Positions 27,896-37,385 of a DNA stretch of 64,000 bases are shown here, piece by piece (the stretch's first letter is position 1; every line of letters starts with the position of its first letter). Source of the DNA: Bacillus marasmi. GTDB taxonomy: Bacteria; Bacillota; Bacilli; Bacillales; Cytobacillaceae. The DNA lies in the NCBI RefSeq assembly GCF_902168435.1, contig NZ_LR656169.1, forward strand, positions 124,001 to 188,000. The letters are read 5' to 3'. Below the pieces are notes generated by a model. That model was not told where the DNA came from, did no database searches, and worked only from the letters and a program-made list of their open reading frames with translations. A program made the position numbers and the translations under genes.

Positions 27896-28790
27896 GTTCC
27901 GAACCCCCTGGTGATTTCACCTTTTTCCTTTCAGTTGGCATTCGAATGGCATTCTCGAGTGTTGGCACTGCACCAATAATTTTTATAGCTTTATCGATAT
28001 CCTTTTCCTGAGGCAGAACAAATACTCCGATTCTACCGTCATCCAGGTCTCTTTTAGCTAACGGAACTAATGCAGGAGTACCTGAGTCACGGTAAACTCC
28101 AAGAGCTGTTGAAACATCATGCAGGATGGCCTGTCGTTGACCTAAATTCGCAATCGTTGCTCGGGCATCAAAGGTTTTTGGTGTTAAAATAAAGCCCATT
28201 CCGTATCTTAATACTTCCTCCTGACGTTTCGGCAAGCCAATATTCATGATATAAATATTATCCACATACAATCCAGCACCATCAAACCTCGGTTTTTTGT
28301 ATTCAATTTCGACGATGTCTCTGATTTTTCCACCTGACATTAATGAGCGAGATAGAAACAATGCGGCAATACCAGCTAGCAATCCAACCCATACATTCAT
28401 AAACAAATAACCCATGGTTGAGACTAACGAAGTGAAAATCACAAGATAATTTCTACTTTCAAATGCAATCGCAATACCTTCAATATAGGTAGCACCACGC
28501 GGAACCATTTCATAACGGTCTAATTCTGTTAATGTATTGCGCTCCATATTACGAACTTCACGAAATTGACTTGCGGCAATTGTTAAGAAGGTAATTGCCG
28601 TAAACTCCTCTTCGAGAATAGATGGAATTGCAACAGTTCCTAGCCCCGCCGCAATAAACCCAAGCGCAACGTGAATTATTTTCCCATGTAAGTAAGTTGG
28701 ATATTGTCGGTAATCCGTCCTCAGCATATAAATTCTAGTTAAGGTGCCAATCATAACACCAAAAGCTACCGGTAAGGTGTATTCATTCAT
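27882..28790 (-). CDS. yphB: YIEGIA-domain membrane protein
   Basis: A 302-residue membrane protein carrying the name-giving motif in GATYIEGIAIAFESRNYLV (about residues 98-116). It has several hydrophobic helices in the first 160 residues and a soluble C-terminal part ending in a basic tail. YIEGIA proteins are restricted to endospore formers, and the B. subtilis relative in this location is sporulation-linked. Biochemical activity is not known. The start codon overlaps the end of yphA (ATGA) and the end overlaps ypzH, giving a compact three-gene unit. Confidence 0.85.
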   Translation of the reverse strand: MNEYTLPVAFGVMIGTLTRIYMLRTDYRQYPTYLHGKIIHVALGFIAAGLGTVAIPSILEEEFTAITFLTIAASQFREVRNMERNTLTELDRYEMVPRGATYIEGIAIAFESRNYLVIFTSLVSTMGYLFMNVWVGLLAGIAALFLSRSLMSGGKIRDIVEIEYKKPRFDGAGLYVDNIYIMNIGLPKRQEEVLRYGMGFILTPKTFDARATIANLGQRQAILHDVSTALGVYRDSGTPALVPLAKRDLDDGRIGVFVLPQEKDIDKAIKIIGAVPTLENAIRMPTERKKVKSPGGSEHDNR

Positions 28791-29402
28791 GTTGATTTAT
28801 GTTTCCCCCTTGTTTGCGAGTCTAAATACTGATCGAGATTCATCATAATCGCTTCAGCAAAACTCCAAATAAATAAAACCATGAAACATGCAGCTAACAC
28901 ATCAAAAAATCGTTCTGTACCGACTGAATAACCAATTCCAATATTTCGTAAAACTAACGAGTACATAAAGTCACCTTGAATCAAACCAATAACGAGTATG
29001 TAAACTCGGTTCCAATTTTTCTGGTGTAGCAGCACACACACATAGCTTAGGATTACTCCAAGTAACCAAGTCCGGTCCAGCAACACCCAAACTGGATCAT
29101 ATAGCTCAAATAATAAAAAACTGGCGTAAGACATCATGATGATATATGAACAAATAAGCGTGTATAATAACGATAATTTTTTTAGTTTTACGATATGTAT
29201 GATGGCAAAAAAATACAGAAAAACAAGCGCTATACTTGCTTGAAATCCTAATACAGTCAATTTGTATGGCTCGAGTATAATCGTTACCAATATACAAAAC
29301 GAAAGGCTTAAACGGTATTTTTCCGTTTTTTTTACGAAAAACGTTGTGAAAATCAAAAAAAAACCAAGCTACCCAATAAAAAAGCAATCCTTCGATTGAC
29401 AC
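28787..29402 (-). pseudogene. yphA: YphA membrane protein, split by a homopolymer frameshift
   Basis: Two overlapping frames together make a YphA-like membrane protein of about 204 residues. The upstream frame (start GTG 29402) reads MSIEGLLFYWVAWFF, then meets nine T on the minus strand (plus A-run 29355-29363). The continuation LIFTTFFVKKTEKYRLSL is in the next frame and runs to the stop at 28787 with about six helices. Eight T instead of nine restores one frame. As written, a 189-residue piece could start from an internal codon near 29353. Sequencing error, true mutation and slippage are all possible. Downstream overlap with yphB is intact. Confidence 0.75.
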
Positions 29403-29503
29403 TCCCTCCTAACATTTCCATTATTGGTCATGTTTATGTACTTCATTCACAAATGCATGAAACTTTTAAGATTGATTCATGTTAAGAGAAGGAGGTGGAT
29501 TAA

Positions 29504-29659
29504 ATGGGTAAGGACCGCCAAGAAAAAAAGATGAGGGCAAGAAACCGGTCGGGGCCAGATCGTGATCAAGCGCTTCATTATCCTGGGTCAACCAAGCTAT
29601 CTAGCCCAGAAGAGGCTAGAAAATTGAATGATTCCAAATATAGTTTGGAAAATGAATGA
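29504..29659 (+). CDS. ypzI: YpzI family small protein
   Basis: A 51-residue hydrophilic protein, MGKDRQEKKMRARNRSGPDR followed by DQALHYPGSTKLSSPEEARK, matching the YpzI family found at this position (between yphA and fni) in bacilli. The start has a strong GGAGGTG Shine-Dalgarno. Very basic first half, acidic second half, no hydrophobic segment. Function unknown; a spore-related role is commonly suspected from distribution (inference). It is transcribed away from its minus-strand neighbours and ends before a bidirectional terminator. Confidence 0.85.
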   Translation: MGKDRQEKKMRARNRSGPDRDQALHYPGSTKLSSPEEARKLNDSKYSLENE

Positions 29660-29722
29660 AGGCGAAAAGCGGATGTGACTCGAGCTCTCCTAGCCACTTA
29701 GGCTAGACAAATTCTAAACACG

Positions 29723-29756
29723 AAAAAAAGCTCGTCGATATCTCGACGAGCTTTCT
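29723..29756. terminator. Bidirectional terminator between ypzI and fni
   Basis: GCTCGTCGA (29730-29738) pairs with TCGACGAGC (29743-29751), with an A-run before and a T-rich tail after. Confidence 0.88.
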
Positions 29757-29788
29757 TCTTCATCAATAAATGTAAGGTCAGCCGACTC

Positions 29789-30844
29789 TTAACCGCGTTG
29801 GCTGTATTGCTTTGTGTCCATTCCACGTTCGGTAAGCCAATGATGAGTTTCACCACGCATCACAAGTGGTACTGCTTGCAGCTCCGCGACTGTTTTTGCA
29901 CCAAGCGCAGTCATAATTACCGCAAGTTCCTGATGGAAATGGGTCACCTCATCAATTAATGGCTCAACTCCCTGTTCTAACAATATTTTGAGAAAACGCC
30001 CTGCTATACCTACCGCATTTGCTCCCAATGCAATCGCTTTAGCTACATCAAGACTCGTCCGTATACCTCCCGAGCCAATAATAGCCGTATTCTCCCGACC
30101 GCATTTTGCTTCAACAATGGACGCCGCAGTGGGAATTCCCCATTCATTAAAAAATGAAAGAGGTTGTTGATTGCGTCGTTCATTTTCGATTTTTGCAAAA
30201 TTAGTCCCACCAAAACCTCCAACATCTACAGCAGATACACCGATTGATGCCAAGGCTTTCACGGTTTCACGACTCATGCCAAAGCCAACTTCTTTCACAA
30301 TTACTGGGATGCCGATTGAATTTATTATTGCTTCGATTCTTGATAGTGCACCACTAAAATTCCTATCACCTTCAGGCATAGTTAATTCTTGAATAGCATT
30401 CACATGAATTTGCAGGGCATTAGCTTCAATTAAATCGACAGCTTGTTTCGCCTGCTCAACCGTAGCTTCCCAACCTAGGTTCCCAAAAATAATCCCTTTT
30501 GGATTAACTTTTCTAACCACGCGAAAGCTCTCCTGCTCCCGTTTATCCTTTAATGCTGCCATCTGTGAGCCAACCGCCATCGCTAGATTCATTTCATTTG
30601 CCACATGTGCTAAATGCTGATTGATATCGTAAGTTCGAGGACCCCCGCCACCCGTCATTGCATTTATAAAAATTGGTGAACTTAGCAAAAGTTCACCAAT
30701 TTTTGTGGAAATATTAATTTGATCTAGACTTGTGTTAGGAAGACTACGATGAACAAAAGCGATATCCTCAAAACTATTTTGTCTTTTGTTAGCTGTTGTT
30801 AACGCCAAACGGATATGATCCCATTTTCGTTCAGATCTAGTCAC
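29789..30844 (-). CDS. fni: Type 2 isopentenyl-diphosphate delta-isomerase
   Basis: FMN- and NADPH-dependent interconversion of isopentenyl and dimethylallyl diphosphate. The 351-residue TIM-barrel protein shows NAMTGGGG (about 61-68), [11 protein letters not shown] (about 142-152), [11 protein letters not shown] (about 177-187), [19 protein letters not shown] (about 198-216) and [19 protein letters not shown] (about 261-279). The start is GTG at 30844 with GGTGAT five bases upstream. It follows the S1 protein gene by 12 bp. Confidence 0.97.
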   Translation of the reverse strand: MTRSERKWDHIRLALTTANKRQNSFEDIAFVHRSLPNTSLDQINISTKIGELLLSSPIFINAMTGGGGPRTYDINQHLAHVANEMNLAMAVGSQMAALKDKREQESFRVVRKVNPKGIIFGNLGWEATVEQAKQAVDLIEANALQIHVNAIQELTMPEGDRNFSGALSRIEAIINSIGIPVIVKEVGFGMSRETVKALASIGVSAVDVGGFGGTNFAKIENERRNQQPLSFFNEWGIPTAASIVEAKCGRENTAIIGSGGIRTSLDVAKAIALGANAVGIAGRFLKILLEQGVEPLIDEVTHFHQELAVIMTALGAKTVAELQAVPLVMRGETHHWLTERGMDTKQYSQRG

Positions 30845-30856
30845 GTATTATCACCA

Positions 30857-31996
30857 TTAGTTTTTAAGATTCTTTAACTTATCGCCGATCATTTCGCCAA
30901 GCTGGAAGCCCTTTGATTCTTCAGGTAATTCATAATCAACAATTTCTTCAACTTCTTTTTCAAGTAACTCTTTAATACTTAAAGAAAGACGTTGATCTTG
31001 CTCATTAACTTCAAGAACCTTCACATTAACCTCTTGACCCTCTTTCAATACTTCATGCGGAGTGCCAATATGTTTATGAGCAATTTGCGAAATGTGAACT
31101 AAGCCTTCCACTCCTGGGAATACTTCAACAAATGCACCATAACTTACGAGTCTTTTGACGATACCTGTTAACGTACTACCTTTAGGCGCACGGCCAGCAA
31201 TATCCGCCCATGGTCCAGGTAATGTGTCCTTAATCGATAATGAAATTCGATCATGGTCACGATCAACGCTTAATACTTTAACTTGGACCTTTTGTCCTTC
31301 TTCCACTACATCAGTTGGTTTATCTACATGTTGGTGTGATAATTGCGAAATATGCACCAATCCGTCTACGCCACCAATATCAACAAATGCACCGAAATCA
31401 GTGATTCTTTGTACAGTACCTTCTAGAATTTGACCAGCTTCAAGTGATTCCACTAAGCTTTGCTTTTGTTTTACCTTTTGCTCCTCAACAACTGCACGAT
31501 GAGAAAGAATTAGGCGATTTTTTTCTTTATCAAGCTCAACGATTTTAAAGGATAAGGTTTTACCCTTGTAATCAGAAAAATCTTCTACGAAGAATGATTC
31601 TACTAATGATGCAGGAACAAAGCCGCGTACACCTAAGTCAACGACTAGTCCGCCCTTTACCACGTCTTTTATTTCAGCTTCGAACACTTCTCCGCTATTA
31701 AATTTTGCTTCTAATTCATCCCATGCTTTTTCAGCATCTACTTTACGTTTAGATAAAATTAAGGCGTCTTCTTCAACCTTAGTAACTACTAATTCTAATT
31801 CATCGCCTTCTGCCACAGCATCAGACGCTTTTTCTACATGGAGGCTGGAAAGTTCACTAATTGGAATGATTCCATCCAATTTACTGTTTTGGATATTTAC
31901 AATAACCTGTTTTTCTTCCACTTTTGTTACTTGGCCTGTTACCTTGTCTCCAACTTCAAAATTTGAAACTTCGACTTGATTCATATCTTCTACCAT
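30857..31996 (-). CDS. ypfD: S1 RNA-binding domain protein YpfD (ribosomal S1 homologue)
   Basis: A 379-residue protein with four S1 domains. Recognisable domain cores are [20 protein letters not shown] (about 17-36), [20 protein letters not shown] (about 105-124), [20 protein letters not shown] (about 190-209) and [20 protein letters not shown] (about 275-294). It corresponds to B. subtilis YpfD, often annotated rpsA although the bacillus protein lacks the six-domain layout of enterobacterial S1. Start ATG at 31996 has AAGGAGG seven bases before it. Transcribed just upstream of fni. Confidence 0.95.
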   Translation of the reverse strand: MVEDMNQVEVSNFEVGDKVTGQVTKVEEKQVIVNIQNSKLDGIIPISELSSLHVEKASDAVAEGDELELVVTKVEEDALILSKRKVDAEKAWDELEAKFNSGEVFEAEIKDVVKGGLVVDLGVRGFVPASLVESFFVEDFSDYKGKTLSFKIVELDKEKNRLILSHRAVVEEQKVKQKQSLVESLEAGQILEGTVQRITDFGAFVDIGGVDGLVHISQLSHQHVDKPTDVVEEGQKVQVKVLSVDRDHDRISLSIKDTLPGPWADIAGRAPKGSTLTGIVKRLVSYGAFVEVFPGVEGLVHISQIAHKHIGTPHEVLKEGQEVNVKVLEVNEQDQRLSLSIKELLEKEVEEIVDYELPEESKGFQLGEMIGDKLKNLKN

Positions 31997-32142
31997 ATGT
32001 ACTCCTCCTTAATCCAATGACTGCTTGAAAGTAGTATAGAATGTGACTAAAGTCATCACCATAAATACAGGCTAAAATTATCTGAAAAAAAGCCCTTTTA
32101 TCTAACTTCTTATAAATAGGTTTATTTGTCAAGCAAAGAAGC

Positions 32143-32724
32143 CTACTTATAGGTAATAATCAAGTTTTGAATTGCCTTCATAATAAGCTCAGTTGTTTCA
32201 TCTGCCGAAATTTTATTTCTTCGTGCTTGTGATAAATCAAGCGGATCACCAAACACCACTTTAATCCTTTTAAATGGCTTATAAGGACCAATAATAGCGC
32301 ATGGAACAACAACTGCACTTGTCCTTAATGCAAAAAAGCCAGCACCTGCCAAGCCCTTACCAAGCTCTCCAGTTTTACTGCGGGTTCCTTCTGGAAAGAG
32401 GCCTAATACATGGCCTTCTTTTAGGATAGAAAGCCCTTTACGTAATGCCTCTCGATCGCTTAATCCACGTTTAACTGGAAACGCATAAACCTTCCTTACA
32501 ATTTTTCCAAGTATCGGAACAGAAAACAATTCTTCCTTTGCCATATAATGAACAGGACGCGGAGCATTTATTCCAACAATAATCGGATCAAAGGCATGAA
32601 TATGATTAGCACATAACAATACCCCACCTTGTGTTGGAAAGTTCTCTCTGCCAATAACTTTGTATCGATAAATCGGCGCAAGTGCCAAATTACAGACAGA
32701 TCGAGCAAATGCGTAAAAGGTCAA
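32143..32724 (-). CDS. plsC: 1-acyl-sn-glycerol-3-phosphate acyltransferase
   Basis: Transfers an acyl chain to lysophosphatidic acid, giving phosphatidic acid at the membrane. The 193-residue protein has the acyltransferase blocks NHIHAFDP (HX4D, about 39-46), block II FPVKRGLSDREAL (about 77-89) and FPEGTRSKTGELG (about 103-115). The start is TTG at 32724, two bases after the cmk stop, with AAAGGATACG upstream. Tight coupling to cmk is typical of many bacilli. Substrate is inferred from family. Confidence 0.92.
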   Translation of the reverse strand: MTFYAFARSVCNLALAPIYRYKVIGRENFPTQGGVLLCANHIHAFDPIIVGINAPRPVHYMAKEELFSVPILGKIVRKVYAFPVKRGLSDREALRKGLSILKEGHVLGLFPEGTRSKTGELGKGLAGAGFFALRTSAVVVPCAIIGPYKPFKRIKVVFGDPLDLSQARRNKISADETTELIMKAIQNLIITYK

Positions 32725-32726
32725 GT

Positions 32727-33401
32727 TTATCGTATCCTTTCATTGGCTAAAGCCAAAATCTCTTCCACTACCTGTTCAATTGACAAGGATGTTGTATCCA
32801 GTTCAAAAGCATCGTCCGCTTTTTTTAGCGGTGCGGCTTCCCGCTCAGAGTCGAGCTTATCTCTAAGTTGAATTTCATCCTTTAACTGATTCAAATCAGA
32901 AGGGAAACCTTTGGAAAGATTTTCGTTGTGGCGACGCAATGCTCTTTCTTCAACACTAGCTAATAAAAAAACTTTAACCTCTGCGTGAGGAAGCACATGA
33001 GTCCCAATATCTCTTCCATCCATTACCACTCCACCTTCAGTTGCAAACTGCTGTTGGCGAGCGACCATTTCTTTACGCACAAGCGGATGCTTGGCAACAA
33101 TTGATACTGAATTGGTTACTTCTGAAGTTCGAATGTCAGACGTAACATCTTGATCATCCAGATAGACGAGTTGACCAGATTCGCCTGGCAACAAGTTTAT
33201 ATTCGTGTCCATTAAAATCGTCAATAAAGCATCTTCATTTTGAAGGTCTGCCTGTTCTTTAATCGATTTTAAGGTTAAGGCGCGATACATTGCACCTGTG
33301 TCAATATAGATATAAGAAAGTTTTTCTGCTACTATTTTTGCAACTGTGCTTTTACCCGCTGCTGCAGGTCCATCAATTGCAATTGAAATCTTTTTAGTCA
33401 T
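32727..33401 (-). CDS. cmk: Cytidylate kinase
   Basis: Phosphorylates CMP and dCMP. The 224-residue P-loop kinase starts [19 protein letters not shown]; the Walker A motif is GPAAAGKST (about 11-19). [13 protein letters not shown] (about 32-44) and [18 protein letters not shown] (about 126-143) are CMP kinase signatures. Start ATG has TGGAGG four bases upstream. Likely co-transcribed with plsC and perhaps ypfD. Confidence 0.97.
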   Translation of the reverse strand: MTKKISIAIDGPAAAGKSTVAKIVAEKLSYIYIDTGAMYRALTLKSIKEQADLQNEDALLTILMDTNINLLPGESGQLVYLDDQDVTSDIRTSEVTNSVSIVAKHPLVRKEMVARQQQFATEGGVVMDGRDIGTHVLPHAEVKVFLLASVEERALRRHNENLSKGFPSDLNQLKDEIQLRDKLDSEREAAPLKKADDAFELDTTSLSIEQVVEEILALANERIR

Positions 33402-33504
33402 AATGCCTCCATAAGCTGTACCATATTAAATATACACCTATATATTTTACCACAATTCATATTAAATCTAAGAAATAATTATTTTATTTTCAGAATGATT
33501 ATGC

Positions 33505-33530
33505 AAAAAAAAACAGGGTTTCCCCGCTGT
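33505..33530 (-). terminator. Weak terminator of ypfB
   Basis: On the minus strand ACAG-C-GG and CC-CTGT form a short bulged stem, followed by nine T. It begins 12 bp after the ypfB stop. Confidence 0.55.
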
Positions 33531-33541
33531 AAAACGAGAAG

Positions 33542-33721
33542 TTAACGCCCGTTAAACGTCTCGAGTATTTCTGAAAAATTATCTTCAGATACCCCTTCAT
33601 AGCGCGCAAGCTGATGGAGCTCGGGCAAAACCTCAAATTTATGAAAAATAAATTGGCTTAATAGTAAAAATACAAATTGGATTACAATTAGCTTAATCAG
33701 AATTCTTTCAACTGTTTTCAT
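33542..33721 (-). CDS. ypfB: YpfB family small protein
   Basis: A 59-residue protein with one N-terminal membrane helix (about 7-27, LIKLIVIQFVFLLLSQFIF) and a short acidic cytoplasmic or external tail. It fits the YpfB family located between cmk and ypeB. The frame opens at GTG 33730 with ATG at 33727, but ATG at 33721 has GGGTGAT at a suitable distance and gives the family start MKTVERILIK. Function unknown. Confidence 0.7.
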   Translation of the reverse strand: MKTVERILIKLIVIQFVFLLLSQFIFHKFEVLPELHQLARYEGVSEDNFSEILETFNGR

Positions 33722-33793
33722 ATTCATCACCCATTTCGATTTATATGGCTATTACTATTGTTAATGGTTTGAACAATTTTATTCTGACATACG

Positions 33794-33825
33794 TAAAAAA
33801 AGGAAAAGCATAATCGCTTTTCCTT
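33794..33825 (-). terminator. Terminator of sleB-ypeB
   Basis: Perfect stem AAGGAAAAGC/GCTTTTCCTT with a six-base loop, followed on the minus strand by T-residues. It overlaps the ypeB stop codon. Confidence 0.88.
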
Positions 33826-35173
33826 ATACAACATCCTCATAGATTGGTTCTGCATTTTTTAACTTCTCGACCTTTTCTTCCATACCACTCTCGGAATTAA
33901 TATAAATTCGGTAAGTATCCTCACCTAAAGTACCAAGAAATTCGTAGCATAATACTTCCTGTTTAACATCATTTAACACGATTGCTAAGCGATCTTCCAT
34001 CACTTTTAAGTTTGGATTTATTTTATCTCTAGCGTCCTCTACTGTTAGCTTTGGCTTAGGAATTTCTCTGGTATGATGTGATTTTAAATAATCATTTGCT
34101 GAGAAACCTATCAACTGACCATTGTCCAATGCAACCTTGACTCTTATTGAATCAGGGTAAATTCGGACGTCATCTTGTTTACTTACAAAAGTAAAAGCTC
34201 CAATATTATCATATTGAGCACTTTCAAATAAATCCAAGTCCTCAAAACCATTTTGCTTTAAAAATTCGATTGCTTTATTGGTTGCATCATTTAAACTAAT
34301 TTTTTGGGCATCAACATCTCTAGATGTAATAAACCAAATTGGGTATCCACCTTTTTTGGTTACATCCATATTAGCTTCTTGACGGCTCTTCTTATCTAAA
34401 AGAGATATGCTATAAAAACCATAATCTGAATCCTTTCCACTGCTTTCAACTTTCACCTGAACATCATTGGTAAAACCAGCATATTTCTTTGCTGTTGCAA
34501 TTGCATCCTGTTTTGAAACTGTTTTTCCTTTCAAACGCTTAAAGTTTTCATCTTTTTTCTGCATGTTAATAAACGCTGGTCCAAAGTCTGTTTCGGAATA
34601 ACCATCAACAGTGTTTTCAACTGTTTTAAATCCATCAATAATGGTGTTATCAGCACTTTCTTTACCGGTTGCAAGAGCCATTTCGACATCCATCCAACGC
34701 AAGTTGTTCTTTAAAACGAGGTGCTGGACCTCCCTCAACTCATCTTGAATTTCCGCTGATTGCTTATATAAACCTTGCAGGGCTGCATACTCTTTATCAT
34801 TTAAAGGTTCTTTTTCTAAGTCTCTAATTGCAGTTTGATAGCTAAAATCTCCGATTTGAGCTAAAAATTCTTCTGTTTTATTAAAGGGCAAAAGCGTTAA
34901 CGGTAGCTGCCCAACATCGCTATGCGCCTGTGAGGTAAGACGCCAAACCTCCGCTAGCGCAGGCGATAGAGATTGCCTTGAATTCATCGCTAACGTTGTA
35001 CCGATTTTGTCATGCAATAAATCGACGTTATAGACCAGTTCATGGAAGGCTCTTTGGTAATTATTTTCTGCGTTTAACAAAATTGCATTTTTTTCGCGAT
35101 GCTCCTGATATCCCCAATAAGCTGTTCCGGCAATTCCTAATGATAATACAGCAATAAATATTCCTCTAAGCAA
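33824..35173 (-). CDS. ypeB: Germination protein YpeB
   Basis: Partner of the spore cortex-lytic enzyme SleB; in Bacillus spores each protein stabilises the other. The 449-residue protein has one N-terminal membrane helix (about 4-21) and a long external part ending in PepSY-like repeats, visible as KTVSKQDAIATAKKYAGF (about 218-235), KISLNDATNKAIEFLKQNGF (about 292-311) and KLTVEDARDKINP (about 377-389). The start is TTG at 35173 with GAGGTGA six bases before it, 14 bp after sleB. Confidence 0.95.
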   Translation of the reverse strand: MLRGIFIAVLSLGIAGTAYWGYQEHREKNAILLNAENNYQRAFHELVYNVDLLHDKIGTTLAMNSRQSLSPALAEVWRLTSQAHSDVGQLPLTLLPFNKTEEFLAQIGDFSYQTAIRDLEKEPLNDKEYAALQGLYKQSAEIQDELREVQHLVLKNNLRWMDVEMALATGKESADNTIIDGFKTVENTVDGYSETDFGPAFINMQKKDENFKRLKGKTVSKQDAIATAKKYAGFTNDVQVKVESSGKDSDYGFYSISLLDKKSRQEANMDVTKKGGYPIWFITSRDVDAQKISLNDATNKAIEFLKQNGFEDLDLFESAQYDNIGAFTFVSKQDDVRIYPDSIRVKVALDNGQLIGFSANDYLKSHHTREIPKPKLTVEDARDKINPNLKVMEDRLAIVLNDVKQEVLCYEFLGTLGEDTYRIYINSESGMEEKVEKLKNAEPIYEDVV

Positions 35174-35187
35174 CTCGATTCACCTCA

Positions 35188-36429
35188 CTATTTACAAAAT
35201 ATGTGTTTTCCAATTTTTTTAATTTGCGGTCGCGACCAAATCCATCCATTTGTTGCTGTATCTGGATTAAAATAATAAATCGCTTCACCAGTAGGGTCAT
35301 AACCATTGATCGCATCCAATACCGCCTTTTTGGCCTGTTCATTTGGCGTTAACCAAATCTGTCCATCCGCTACTGCAGTAAAAGCACCTGGTTCAAAGAT
35401 TACTCCTGAAACAGTGTTTGGGAAATTAGCACTATTAATTCGATTTAATATAACGGCAGCTACAGCAACCTGACCGACATATGGTTCCCCGCGAGATTCT
35501 CCGTAAACAGCATTGGCAAGAAGATTAATATCATTTTGCGAGAAGCCATTTGGCGTGTTTGCTGCAGTTGGTTTCGTCGGCTGTTGTTTTTGCTGCGCAG
35601 GTGCCTGCGCATTTTGCTGTGGTGTTGCCTGTGTTTTTGGCTGTGCTGGTGCAGCCTGCTTTTGCTGTGCTGGCGTTTGAGCCTTTGGTTGTGCTGGTGC
35701 AGCCTGCTTTTGCTGCGGTGTTGCCTGCTTTTGCTGCGGTGTTGCCTGTGTTCTTGGTTTTGTTGGTGCCTGTGTTTTTGGTTGCGCTGGTGCAGCTTGC
35801 TTTTGTTGTGCTGGTATCTGTGCATTTTGCTGCGGTGTTGCTTGTGTTCTCGGCTGAGTTGGTGCCTGTGTTTTTGGTTGCGCTGGTGCAGCTTGCTTTT
35901 GCTGCGCTGGCGCTTGAGCTTTTGGTTGTGCTTGTGGGGCTTGCTTTTGCTGTACTGGTGCTTGAGCCTTCGGTTGTGCTGGTGCTTGAGCCTTCGGTTG
36001 TGCTGGCGCTTGAGTCTTTGGTTTGGCTGGTGCAGATTGTTTGCTTAAATCCACCCCACCATAATGGCTAAATTTATTACCTTTATCGATATTGCTGTTA
36101 ACAAACTTTTTATCATATTTTGTTTTACTAACAAGCTTTGCTTTCGTTTCTTTTCCTGCTAAACCGTCAATCGGTAAACCAAATTCATATTGGAAATTTC
36201 GTAATGCCCAGTATGTTTTCCAGTCAAATACCCCATCAATACGCCCATTATAAAAGCCGATATATTGCAATCTTGATTGTAGTTCAACAACATCCTCTCC
36301 TGTAGCACCTCGTTGAATGACCTGCTCAGTAAATGCCTTAACTTCATTGTCTTTCCCTTGAAAAAGAACAATTTGCAATAAAACCAGTGCAAAAATGAGT
36401 GATTTTATCAAAACCAAGTTTATTCTCAT
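35188..36429 (-). CDS. sleB: Spore cortex-lytic enzyme SleB
   Basis: Lytic transglycosylase that degrades cortex peptidoglycan during germination. With ATG at 36429 (GGGGGT eight bases upstream) the product has 413 residues: signal peptide (about 1-33), peptidoglycan-binding repeat (VIQRGATGEDVVELQSRL to TKAKLV, about 38-102), a very long Gln/Pro/Ala-rich linker (about 130-290), and the hydrolase_2 catalytic domain. The catalytic Glu is in NAVYGESRGEPYVGQVAVAA. The B. subtilis protein has about 305 residues; the excess is in the linker. It is followed by its partner ypeB. Confidence 0.95.
   Translation of the reverse strand: MRINLVLIKSLIFALVLLQIVLFQGKDNEVKAFTEQVIQRGATGEDVVELQSRLQYIGFYNGRIDGVFDWKTYWALRNFQYEFGLPIDGLAGKETKAKLVSKTKYDKKFVNSNIDKGNKFSHYGGVDLSKQSAPAKPKTQAPAQPKAQAPAQPKAQAPVQQKQAPQAQPKAQAPAQQKQAAPAQPKTQAPTQPRTQATPQQNAQIPAQQKQAAPAQPKTQAPTKPRTQATPQQKQATPQQKQAAPAQPKAQTPAQQKQAAPAQPKTQATPQQNAQAPAQQKQQPTKPTAANTPNGFSQNDINLLANAVYGESRGEPYVGQVAVAAVILNRINSANFPNTVSGVIFEPGAFTAVADGQIWLTPNEQAKKAVLDAINGYDPTGEAIYYFNPDTATNGWIWSRPQIKKIGKHIFCK
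35550..36036 (-). repeat. Low-complexity coding repeat in the sleB linker
   Basis: Degenerate tandem copies of codons for APAQPK(T/A)Q, APAQQKQA and ATPQQ(N/K)(A/Q) fill the region between the peptidoglycan-binding and catalytic domains. The repeat is imperfect at DNA level. It also keeps the opposite strand free of stops, which produces long spurious Leu/Cys/Trp-rich frames there. Confidence 0.9.
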
Positions 36430-36530
36430 TGAAGTTACCCCCAGATGAAATCTTTTCTTAACCCTATTTTTCGTAGAGACTGGGTTTTTATGCAAAAAAC
36501 TAAATAAGAAGTTATGAAACAACGACAACA

Positions 36531-36562
36531 AAAAAAGGATTAATCGTGGTGATCAATCCTTT
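36531..36562 (-). terminator. Terminator of prsW
   Basis: On the minus strand AAAGGATT and AATCCTTT form a stem with a loop of about 14 bases, followed by a T-run. The stem includes the prsW stop codon. Confidence 0.7.
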
Positions 36563-37268
36563 GAAATATATTATTATTTGTTGAAAACTCGGTGTTAGTG
36601 ATTTGAACTTCACTTTGATAGTGAATTGTGCTTAATAGATGAGCCTTTTTTACTTTTCTTAAGCCTAGCCACCATAAGAAAATCATAAATGGAACCATCA
36701 CCATAAGCCACTTTTGCTGAATCAGTAGAATATAATCATAAATTCCGTGCAGAAGAAACGGAATAATTAATGACAATCCTAACCATTTACGCTTTGACTG
36801 TAACGTAAATTTCCCTTTGCCAATATAAAATCCCATAATAACCCCAAATAAAGCGTGACTTGATACCGGTAAAAACGCACGACCAAGTGCATGCTCTAAG
36901 CCATTAGCTAATAAGAAAACGATATTTTCTGCGGTTGCAAATCCCAGTGAAACAGATGCTCCATATACAATTCCATCATACGGCTCATCAAATGCTACAT
37001 GCTGATACACAGTATAAATTAAGATAAACCATTTAAAAAATTCTTCTAAAAAACCTGTCAGCACAAACGCATTAATAAACTCTGATTGGCCGATATTTTC
37101 CGCGGCAAATATATATTGGATAAAGGCGAGAGGAAACACTAAAATTGCGCCAAACAAAAAAGTTTTTAGCACAACTGAAAAGGGCTCTGACCCATATTGA
37201 TCTTTTAAATAAAAATAGCTTAATAACGCTGCACCAGGAGCGATTCCAGCAGATAGTATTCCAAGCAT
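36540..37268 (-). CDS. prsW: Site-1 anti-sigma factor protease PrsW
   Basis: A multi-spanning membrane metalloprotease; in B. subtilis PrsW starts degradation of the anti-sigma factor RsiW under envelope stress. The 242-residue protein has about eight hydrophobic helices. The conserved motifs are GFLEEFFKW (about 69-77), [14 protein letters not shown] (about 110-123), [10 protein letters not shown] (about 139-148) and [12 protein letters not shown] (about 172-183), which together supply the Glu, His and Asp residues of the family. It is longer than the B. subtilis protein by a C-terminal hydrophilic tail. Confidence 0.93.
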   Translation of the reverse strand: MLGILSAGIAPGAALLSYFYLKDQYGSEPFSVVLKTFLFGAILVFPLAFIQYIFAAENIGQSEFINAFVLTGFLEEFFKWFILIYTVYQHVAFDEPYDGIVYGASVSLGFATAENIVFLLANGLEHALGRAFLPVSSHALFGVIMGFYIGKGKFTLQSKRKWLGLSLIIPFLLHGIYDYILLIQQKWLMVMVPFMIFLWWLGLRKVKKAHLLSTIHYQSEVQITNTEFSTNNNIFQRIDHHD

Positions 37269-37385
37269 GAGGTGCCCTCATTTCTACCCATTTCCTCCAT
37301 CGTAACATGGATGAATAAGAATGAAAAATACTTCTTTATGGAATTACGGACATTCTGTTTGTCGCAAATAATGATTTTACAAGAA

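Noticed and set aside
29106-29402. Separate 98-codon gene upstream of yphA
   Set aside because: Its first 15 residues are the missing N-terminus of YphA; after the T-run the peptide loses membrane character. It is the wrong-frame continuation of a frameshifted gene.
35536-36071. 170- and 173-codon Leu/Cys/Trp-rich and Val/Ala-rich ORFs on the plus strand
   Set aside because: They are antisense shadows of the Q/P/A repeat codons of the SleB linker.
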